Source of the DNA: Achatina immaculata
Taxonomy: Eukaryota; Mollusca; Gastropoda; Stylommatophora; Achatinidae
Length of the DNA stretch: 64,000 nt
NCBI GenBank assembly: GCA_009760885.1
Contig: CM019703.1
Location: 15,171,459 to 15,235,458, forward strand
Reading direction: 5' to 3'
The translations under genes and the position numbers were made by a program. Position 1 is the stretch's first letter. Each line of letters starts with the position of its first letter. Under the pieces are notes generated by a model. It saw nothing but the letters and a program-made list of their open reading frames with translations, made no database searches and was not told the origin of the DNA. Below, one piece after another: positions 55,561-64,000 of the stretch.

Positions 55561-56049
55561 ATGTGTCTTAGTGTCAAGCGATTTCACTGTAAGAGTGCGT
55601 GAGAAGTGATATTAAATGAATCCCATGTATTTAGTTATTTTATATTTGTGAAAAAAAGCCCCCGGGGTACAACCAGCCTCTAAAAACGGGTACCAGAGAA
55701 ATCTGGGAAGGTAAATGCGGCCAGGCGTGATACTGACCACATCAGACTTTCATGTTGTGGAAATTAAGGGCCTAACGCCGTAAAATCAATATACCTTAAC
55801 TGTATGGAAAAGGGAATTTTACTTTTACCTTTGTGAATAAATGAATGAGAGGAGAATTATTTTGCATTTTATTTATGCCCATCATGTGCCCATCGTATGT
55901 ACTATAAGTAAAGGAATGACTGACAGGAGCAAATGATGAGGGATGAAGGACAGAATGTCAGAAGGGCCTGCACGATCGAATTTTTCACCCTTTTCAAATA
56001 AAAGTTCGCTAGTTCGTTCTGCTTGGTTATATATCTGTAACGTAGCGTC

Positions 56050-56410
56050 AGTTATGTCACTCCTTTAAACAGGTGAAGCCCTCTGGATCCTCCTTTAAAC
56101 AGGTGAAGCCCTCTGGATCCTCCTTTAAACAGGTGAAACCCTCTGGATCCTCCTTTAAACAGGTGAAGCCCTCTGGATCCTCCTTTAAACAGGTGAAACC
56201 CTCTGGATCCTCCTTTAAACAGGTGAAGCCCTCTGGATCCTCCTTTAAACAGGTGAAGCCCTCTGGATCCTCCTTTAAACAGGTGAAGCCCTCTGGATCC
56301 TCCTTTAAACAGGTGAAACCCTCTGGATCCTCCTTTAAACAGGTGAAGCCCTCTGGATCCTCCTTTAAACAGGTGAAGCCCTCTGGATCCTCCTTTAAAC
56401 AGGTAAAGCT
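56050..56410 (+). repeat. 30-bp minisatellite, about 12 units
   Basis: Same unit as at 26028-26330 but far more uniform. Units differ almost only at one base (GTGAAGCCC or GTGAAACCC) and each keeps the GGATCC site. Frames remain open on both strands (163 codons each; minus strand FTCLKEDPEG repeats). Confidence 0.95.
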
Positions 56411-56548
56411 CTCTGGCTTAGGAAAACTGCGCCGGACTACCCTCTTATCTGGTCTCCTTGAGGATCTTCTTCTGTCTGGCCGAATGCTGGTCACTCCTTT
56501 GTCACATTCTAGCCTAAGCCGTTCTCGTATGTTTTCTTTTTCCTTCAT

Positions 56549-59387
56549 CTCTCTCTCTCTCTAAACCTTAAGTGCCCAGGGCCTGTCCTTCGCCTTTTTT
56601 TCTGTTCTTGCCCAGGTGAGCCCTCTATTGCTCAACATCCTTTCTGTTGTTCTTCTCCATGTCTCTTTTGGTCTACCCTTACTTCTGTTCCCCTGTGGTG
56701 TCCATCTTAGTGCTATTTTTGGTAGTGAGTTGTCAGTCATTCGGAGCACATGTCCCAACCATCGCCAGCGTCTTTCCTCAATAATTGTTGTCAGTGGTTT
56801 CATCTGCATTTCTGCCAATAAGATGTTATTTCTTATGGTGTTTGGCCACAATATTTTTCTAATTCTTCGTAAACATTTAGTCTGGAAAGAATTCAACTTG
56901 TTTTCTATGGTTTTGGTGATTTTCCAGTATTCACTTCCATAAAGTAGTACACTTAGAACATTACTCTTAAATATCCTGATTTTCATATTTATGCTTAGTT
57001 TTTTTTTTATTTCCATATAGTCTGCAGCATTGCAAAAGCCTGGTTTGCTCTAGTAAGTCTGGTGTTGATGTCCTCTGTGCTGTCCCCATTTTCTACTACT
57101 CTGCTACCAAGGTATACAAATTCGTTGACCTCCTCCACTAACTTGCTATCTACTCTGAGTACATTTCTGTTGTTCACATTTTGCTTCATTAACTTTTTAT
57201 TTCCTACGTTGATCTTTAGTCCTATGTTGTTTGCATTCTGAGTTAGCTTGTTTATTTTATCTTGCATATCTTTGTGACTGCTTGATAATAGACAAATGTC
57301 GTCCGCAAAGTCAAGGTCCTCCAACACTGTGTCAAGGGTCCATTGTAATCCTCTGCGTTTGTCTGATGTTGCCTCCTTCATTAACCAGTCTACTGCCAAG
57401 ATAAATAATGTTGGTGATAGTACACATCCCTGTTTCATTCCTGTTTGTACCCTAAAGCTGCTGGAGGTATGTTCTCCACAGATAACGTTGCACTGAAAAC
57501 CCTCGTATAGGGCTTTGATTACATTATCTTATGGGGGAGGCCATGCCATCTTAGGATTTTCCACAGTGCATCTCTGTTGACACTGTCAAAGGCTTTCTCA
57601 AAATCTATGAATAATGTATATGTTGTGCTATGCCACTCATTTGTCTGTTCTAATATTTGTCTAAGTACAAATATGTGGTCTATGCATGATCTTCCTTTCC
57701 TAAATCCTGCCTCCTCTTTCTGAAGTTTTCCCTCAAGTGTTGGTACAATTCTGTTGATGATTATTCTGCAAAATACTTTACTGGTGAGTGGCAGTAGGGT
57801 AATGCCTCTCCAGTTCCCGCAATCTCTGAGGTCACTCTTCTTTGGTAGTTTTACTATAAGCCCAGTTTTCCACTCATCTGGGGCTTTTTCTAGATCCCAG
57901 ATTTGGTGTAATATCCGGCAATGTTGTTTTGGTGTTTCTGTTTCTTCTGCTTTCAACATCTCAGCAGTCACTTCATCTTCACCTGGTGCCCTGTCTGATT
58001 TTAGCTTCTTTATCGCCTCCTTTACTTCACTTATTGTTATTGGTCCTGTATTGATGTTTAGTTCCGTTTTTGCTCCAGGTATGTCTATTGTTTGTGCTGC
58101 TTGTGTTCTGTTTAGTAGGGTGTTAAAGTGTTCCCTCCATCTTTCAATTTTTTCTCTTTCTCCACTGACCAGTTGTCCATTTTGTGTTCTTACTGTACTT
58201 TCACATCTTGTGTTGAAGTTACCTGTCATCTGCTTTGTGATTTTATATATGGTTTTCATGTCATTTGTATATGCTGCTTTCTCTGCTGTTTCTGCTAAGT
58301 TGTCATAGTACTGACGTTTATCTTGGCGGCATGCTTCCTTCACTTCTTTGTCTTTTTCCGCATAATTACTTAAAACTTGTTTTTTAAGCCGTTGTGATTT
58401 GGTGTTCAGTAATTTTTTCTTGATTTCTTTTCTTTGCTCTATCTTTTCCCATGTGGTCTTGCTTATCCATTCCTCTTTTCTCCGTTTCCGATATCCCAGC
58501 ACCGCTTTTGCTATTTCCTGTAGTGTTTTATTGAACTCTAGTATGGACATTTCTGCTTCGTCTTGTAGGACACTGAAGCGGTTCTTAAGTACTATTGAGA
58601 ATTCATTTCTTGTTTGCTGGTCTTTCAGTTTTCTTGTATCAAAATGTATCTTTCTGTGTTCTCCGATTTTGGCTTTCCTTAATTTTAGTTTTCTTTTGCT
58701 ACCAGAAGGTTGTGATCACTTCCTACATCTGCTCCTTTCCTTGCTCGCACATCTTGTAGTGATCGTTTCCACTTGTTGTTTATTAGTATGTGATCGATTT
58801 GGTTTTCTGTGGTTTTATCTGGTGACCTCCAAGTCACTTTATGGATGTTTTTGTGTTGGAAAATTGTCCCTCCGATGGTCATCATGTTTTCTTCACAGAA
58901 ACTGCACAGTCTTTCTCCATTTTCATTTATTTCTCCGATTCCTTCTCTTCTCATGATTATTCTTCTATCTTCATTTCCTTCATCTACTTTTGCATTGAAG
59001 TCGCCCAAGATGAGTAGCATATCATGCTTGGGTATTGTTTCTACTGTTGCTTGGAGGCTGTTGTAAAAATCTTCTTTTAATTCCTCTTCAGCTGCTTCTG
59101 TTGGTGCATAACAAACTATAATAGACAGCTTCGAGAATCTTGAGTTGAACCGTGCATAAACCATCAAGGAAATGCACAGATACAAACTAGACATACTGGG
59201 AATACAAGAAGCAAGATGAACAGGACAAGACAGAAGGAAATTAACAACACAGCACACAGATGATACAATAATATGGTCAGGTAAAGAAGATCTTAATGAA
59301 GGAGGAGTAGCATTAATGATAACAAAGGAAGCATCAAGAGCATTGCTGAAATTGACCCCAATAAATGAGAGATTATTATATGCACGG
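56549..59387 (-). mobile_element. LINE-B, nearly full length, inverted 5' end, in cassette III
   Basis: Minus strand from a (GA)n tail at 56549: C-terminus and thumb (57016-56561, including RRWRWLGHVL and SKGRPKETWRRT), RT with MKQGCVLSPTLF and FADDICLL (57438-57007), a 343-codon open stretch (58550-57519) with linker, GEDEVTAEM and motif A FIDFEKAFDSV, and endonuclease (about 59155-58685) with MLLILGDFNAKVDEG and GSDHNLLVA. From about 59157 to 59387 the endonuclease start is on the plus strand; both pieces end at TATGCACGGTT. The flanks TTTTCCTTCAT (56538-56548) and TTTTCCTGTAT (59388-59398) form an 11-bp duplication with two mismatches; cassette II has the empty site at 26443-26453. Confidence 0.94.
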
Positions 59388-59599
59388 TTTTCCTGTATAC
59401 CTTCGTGATTTGTCTCATTTTATTTGTCTCCGCTACCTTCATTTTCTTTGGTCTTCTTCCTTCACTTTCTTTGTCTCCTCTACCTTCATTTTCTTTGTCT
59501 CCTCTGCCTCTGTTTTCTTTGTCTCCTCTGCCTTAATTTTTAAAGTCACTCTATACTTTTAAAAATATCTCTGATTAGGATAAAATTTATCTGACTATG

Positions 59600-60490
59600 A
59601 TAAAATATAATGAGGAAGGTTAGAGAAGACGTAGACAAAGAATATTGCGATGGCATAACAATTGGAGGTTGTAAAATGCAAGAGATTAGATATGTTGATA
59701 ACACAGTATTACTGTCCACAACACAAAAAAGAATGGAAAAACTAATTATGTCCGTCCGTAAGAACAGTGAAGAACAAATTCTCAATCTCTATCTTATTGC
59801 GAAGAAAACTTAATTGATGACAACTGACAAAACAAACAAAGCTGCTGAAATATGTATCAATGAGGAAAAATTGTAAGAAGTGGAGAGTTTTCAATATCTT
59901 GGATCATTATTAAATAATAATGGAGATACAATGAGGGAAATTAAAAGGATGACATCTATCGCTCTTCAGAAAGTAAAAGAACTAAAGAATCTGTGGAGAG
60001 GAACAGACAGAACTACAAAATAAGTTGTTTAAGGGCATGCAACTTTCCCATCGTAACATATATCTCTGAGACCTGGACACTTAACAAAAGAGCTAAGTAA
60101 CACATAAATGACTTTGAATGTAAATGCTACAGAAGCGTTCTTCAAAAATCAAGGATACAGAAAACAAAAACAAAAAAACTTATATATCCATACCACAAGA
60201 ATTAATATTGAAGAAGGCTGGCTAGTAAAGAGGATTAAACAAAGAAAACCTAAATATTTTGGACACATTAAATGTCATGATAATCTAGAGAAGACCGTCT
60301 TGGAAGGGCACATAATGGGAAAAAGAAAGAGAGGAAGACCAAGGCGAAGATGGCTGACATACATTGTTGATGATCTGCAAATGGATGCATCAGCAGCAGG
60401 CCATCTTACTCACAACAGAGAGGCCTACAGGAGTGCTGTTAGGAGGGCAAAATTTCGCAAAGGACATGCAAATGAATGAATAAATAAATG
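59600..60490 (+). mobile_element. LINE-C insertion in cassette III
   Basis: Orthologous to the LINE-C at 26702-27585 (same truncation point, same flanks), so it predates the duplication. Motif C reads YVDN, keeping the Asp-to-Asn change of cassette II and adding Ala-to-Val. The C-terminus is EEGWLVKRIKQRKPKYFGHI, then RGRPRRRWLTYIV. The tail is GAATGAATAAATAAATGAATG. Confidence 0.9.
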
Positions 60491-60564
60491 AATGATAAAA
60501 TTATCAAAAATGTTCCATAGATGTTTTTGTAAATTAGGCAACAAAATTAAATGTTTCTGGAATT

Positions 60565-60569
<5 letters not shown>

Positions 60570-60604
<35 letters not shown>

Positions 60605-61019
60605 CCTTAAGTGCCCAGGGCACATGGGGCTTCCGCAAAGGTTTTCTACAAATGCCTGTCCTTCGCCTTTTTTTCTGCTCTTGCCCAGGTGAGCCCTCTA
60701 TTGCTCAACATCCTTTCTGTTGTTCTTCTCCATGTCTCTTTTGGTCTACCCTTACTTCTGTTCCCCTGTGGTGTCCATCTTAGTGCTATTTTTGGTAGTG
60801 AGATGTCAGTCATTCAGAGCACATGTCCCAACCATCGCCAGCGTCTTTCCTCAATAATTGTTGTCAGTGGCTTCATCTGCATTTCTGCCAATAAGATGTT
60901 ATTTCTTATGGTGTTTGGCCACAATATTTTTCTAATTCTTCGTAAACTTGTTTTCTATGGTTTTGGTGATTTTCCAGCATTCACTTCCATAAAGTAGTAC
61001 ATTTAGAACATTACGCTTA
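60570..61019 (-). mobile_element. LINE-B, short 5'-truncated insertion in cassette III
   Basis: The (GA)n tail on the minus strand starts at 60570. The C-terminus follows (RWTPQGNRSKGRPKETW) and the copy ends in the thumb. It has a 25-bp internal deletion near 60947 relative to 56549-59387. The perfect duplication AATTATATT lies at 60561-60569 and 61020-61028; cassette II has the empty site GGAATTATATTATTAAA at about 27651. Confidence 0.92.
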
Positions 61020-62550
61020 AATTATATTATTAAAGATCAAATTCGCATACCACATGGTTCATTGAGGTTTTATATCATTGACTTAAGTAGGAGATTTAGT
61101 TTGATCAGAATCATTTTATTCACTGTGTTCCAAACAACATTTTTGTTGACCTCTGAAACGTTGGGTTCGCTTTGTGTAACAGTTAGGTTAGGACTGTTTG
61201 ACGTTGTTTCAGTAACTTTATTAAACTCAGTTCACTATCTATAACGTTAAGCAAGGTTAGGTTAATTTATACAGCATCGTTTATGTGCCGAGGCTATAGA
61301 TAAACCTATTTAGTTGACCGTATGACTATTTATGACAACAAGAGATTAATGGCTGCTGTCAATTTAAGGTCAGTAATGAAAACGTGAAAGGAAGTGGGAC
61401 GATGAAGACTGAAAAGGAAAGAAAAAAAAAATAGAAGAACAACATATTTAGACAAAGTGAGCAAGTGACGTGGGAAGACAGGACGGGATATGAGACGCAA
61501 TGAATCAGAGGAACCGTGTATTTCCAGGCTTAGACACACATACACGGTGATTAAGTTGTCAGAATCAGAACTGCAACCATGGTAGCGTAGTAAATAGTAA
61601 TGTCAGGAAAGAGAGAGAAAGACAGGGAGAGGGAGAGAGAGAAAATGAGATTGATATGAGCGCCGTATACATACAGGTATGGTCACCATCCTGCATACAT
61701 CTCTGTGAGAAAGACTAAAGATCTGATCTCAAGAAATAGTGGTTAGTGTGGTCTCAACAGCGACTGGTTTCCAACCTGAGGTAAGACCAGCCTCTAGTCT
61801 TATTAAGAAACAATTTCTAGAACTGCCTCACTGTACAGTATTTAGGAATAGCGACGCGAGAAATAATGCTAGTCAAAATGTTCATGAAATAACTATATGA
61901 ACGTATAAATAAAGAAAAAACTATATGTAAACAGACAAAGGTACGGTTATTTCGGGACATGTGTTCAGCTTTCACAATTTGTCTCGGATTTCCGAGACTC
62001 CATACGTATACATATTTAGTAGAAACCTCTTGTAATAGATGAAATAATGGCATTCTAAATATCTTTTAATCAAAGATAAACTTACTTTTCTAATGATGTC
62101 CTTTGTCATAACATGTACTGCGCCTGGCATTAAAATTGATACTTGTCTTTCTCATTATTTTGTTGCTTTTCTTGCTCTCTACTGCACGCTTGCTTTTCAT
62201 ACTGTATCGGTATCAAAAGAAAGGTACTACAAACCTACCTGTTTATGATATTTTCTTTTCCTTTACAGAACACTGAATACATTTAATTTTATTTTCTGAT
62301 TGTCACTATAACCTCAGCACTGCTTACTAGAGCCTCTATGTTTAGTATATTGAGTATTCATTTATGGCCAACCTTCTCTCTACACGAAGAAATCAATATA
62401 TAAATAGGAATAGAAAAAAAGCATGAACAACAATAAACAATCAAGACTACGGGTTTATAAGACTATTTCATACGGATTTGAATCGATGTTTTTTTTAATA
62501 ATGAAAATCAAGTGGTAGAATAAAATAGAATAGAGTAGAATAGAATAGTT

Positions 62551-64000
62551 ATGCTTAAACAGAATAATCGATTCATCATGAACGACGTTAATGGATGTTC
62601 CTCTGGAACAGCCTCGTCCAGTAGGGCAGCTCACGAGCCACAGGTGAGGTCAGATCGTCATCAAGCTACTGGTGGCAAAACTAACAAGTTCAAAATAGCA
62701 ACATGGAATGTTAGAACTTTATTCCAGGCTGGAAAATTAGAAAATGTAAAGATGGAAATGGAAAGGATGAAGATCAACATATTAAGAATGAGTGAAGTTA
62801 GATGGACAGATGCAGGGAAGATAAACTCTGATAAATATACAATAATATATTCAGGAAGTGAGAAACATGAACGAGGAGTAGGAATTATATTTGATGAAGA
62901 AACGGCAAGGACAATTGTAGGATATTTGAGCATCTCGGACAGAGTCCTGCTAGCCCAACTGAAAGGACAACCAATAAACATAAATATTATACAAGTGTAC
63001 GCTCCAACATCTGAAAGCTCTGAAGAAGATGTACAGCTATTTTGTAATGACATAGAGACAGCACTAAAACACACAAAGTCGCATGAAGTTACCATAGTCA
63101 TGGGAGATTTTAATGCCAAAGTTGGTAAAGGAAGAACTTCAGACATCGTTGGTGACTATGGACTGGGGGAGAGGAATGAGAAGAGGTTATAAATTAAATG
63201 AATGGGCAAGAATACACAACATGGTTGTAGGAAACACCTGGTTTAAACAACATCCTCGAAGACTGGCAACGTGGTGCAGTCCAGACAAAAAGACTTTTAA
63301 CCAGATAGACTACATATTAATCAACAAACGATTCTGCAATGTATTACTGACAACAAAAACCATGCCAGGAGCTGACTGCAATAGTGACCATGATCCACTC
63401 TGTGGAAAAGTTAGAATAAAACTAAAGAAAGCAGGCAGAAAAGTGAGAAACATCAAACTGAATACAGAACTTCTTAAAAATAACCAAGAACTGCGAGAAC
63501 AATACAAAGTTATTATAACAAATAGATACAATGCAATAGCAAAGATAAATAGTATAGATGAACAATGGGCAATGTTAAGAGATTCTATCCACCAAACTGT
63601 TAAGGAGATAATACCACCAAAAAAAGAAGCCCCTAAAAATAAATGGATAACAGACGATATCTTAGGACTTATGGACAAGAGGAGGAGGAGTAAAAATAAC
63701 GAGAAAAAATATAACAAGATAAATAAAGAAATAAGACGCAAATACAGAGAAGCAAAAGAAGTGTGGTTAAATGAGCAGTGCAGACAGATAGAGGACTCTC
63801 ATATTAAAGACAGCAAAAGCATGCACAAACGAATTAATGAACTCACAGGCAGGAAAACAAAATATACCACAGGATGCCTGAAATCGAAAGAAGGTAAAAT
63901 GTTAATGGGAAAAGAAGACATTGTGGACAGGTGGACAGAGTATATCGGTGAGCTATATGGAGGAGAAAGACCAGAATTAACACCAGATACTGAAAACTGT
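62551..64000 (+). mobile_element. LINE-A, 5' half, running off the window
   Basis: Starts at about 62551 after an AGAATAG-rich border. The open frame 62551-63192 holds the APE-type endonuclease: TWNVRTLFQAGK (N box), ILRMSEVRW (E box), INIIQVYAPT and VTIVMGDFNAKVG (D/N box). One extra A near 63180 shifts the frame; the domain continues with FNQIDYILINKR (63300) and CNSDHDPLCGKV (63385, the D-H pair). The Lys/Arg-rich linker (63430-63900) leads to the region that matches base 38 onward. Apart from that frameshift (and a start codon I cannot fix) this half looks fairly young. RT lies beyond the window. Confidence 0.9.

Larger units (their letters stand above)
54762..62523 (+). repeat. Segmental-duplication cassette, copy III
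   Basis: Collinear with 24357-28850 of cassette II and with copy I. Extra DNA relative to II: LINE-B at 56549-59387, LINE-B at 60570-61019, and the 62.2-62.52 kb part that II has lost. It lacks the region 25630-25990 just before the 30-bp minisatellite. The distal end is cut by LINE-A (62.53 kb). No host exon was recognised. Confidence 0.88.

Noticed and set aside
57754..59066. Plus-strand frames of 85-185 codons
   Set aside because: Antisense of LINE-B linker and endonuclease; the minus-strand frames carry the motifs.
1..64000. Circular replicon, because both window ends carry matching LINE-A sequence
   Set aside because: The overlap (38-202 against 63838-64000) has mismatches and each side belongs to a different, differently truncated LINE-A copy.

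Overview
This is animal (eukaryotic) DNA, AT-rich and gene-poor. It holds one readable host gene, a microsomal cytochrome P450 of the CYP3A-like (clan 3) type, and a broken tandem paralogue of it. Almost everything else is transposable-element debris, satellites and segmental duplications. The mix of RTE/BovB-like LINEs, an I-like LINE with RNase H, Penelope-like elements with a GIY-YIG domain, Helitrons and hAT-like and piggyBac-like MITEs suggests an invertebrate. A mollusc or other lophotrochozoan is my guess; no search was possible.

Layout. 0-5 kb: LINE-A fragment, a TTAA-flanked MITE, a Penelope tail, then the P450 pseudogene (exons 2000-2340 and 3818-5074; a nonsense codon before helix K and a 1-nt frameshift near the C-terminus). 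5-24 kb: LINE fragments of several families, an I-like LINE on the minus strand (7.85-11.3 kb) split by an unknown 1.03-kb insertion, a 23-copy 26-bp satellite (12.2-12.8 kb), Penelope pieces, two relics of P450 5' flanking DNA (17.0 and 20.0 kb) and a near full-length LINE-B (20.26-24.35 kb) carrying two nested insertions. 24.36-29.25 kb: a duplicated 'cassette' (copy II). 29.3-35.35 kb: a 39-bp minisatellite, a 1.66-kb tandem duplication and a 23-bp satellite with a 276-bp higher-order period. 35.7-37.9 kb: LINE-C with an inverted 5' end. 38.39-46.84 kb: the intact P450 gene (526 codons in two exons; a 6.9-kb intron packed with Penelope, LINE-C, LINE-D, two tandem Helitrons and a 1.26-kb palindromic element). 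47-54.5 kb: nested LINE-A and LINE-D. 54.76-62.53 kb: cassette copy III with two LINE-B insertions. 62.55-64 kb: the 5' half of another LINE-A that runs off the window.

How it fits together. The P450 pair and the three cassette copies (7.44-14.1, 24.36-29.25, 54.76-62.53 kb) show that the locus grew by segmental duplication. Empty-site comparison orders the events: LINE-C is present in cassettes II and III but absent from I, and two LINE-B insertions occur only in III. Several LINE insertions have clear target-site duplications, and three show the 5' inversion typical of twin priming. Family names LINE-A to LINE-F are local labels used here, not database names.
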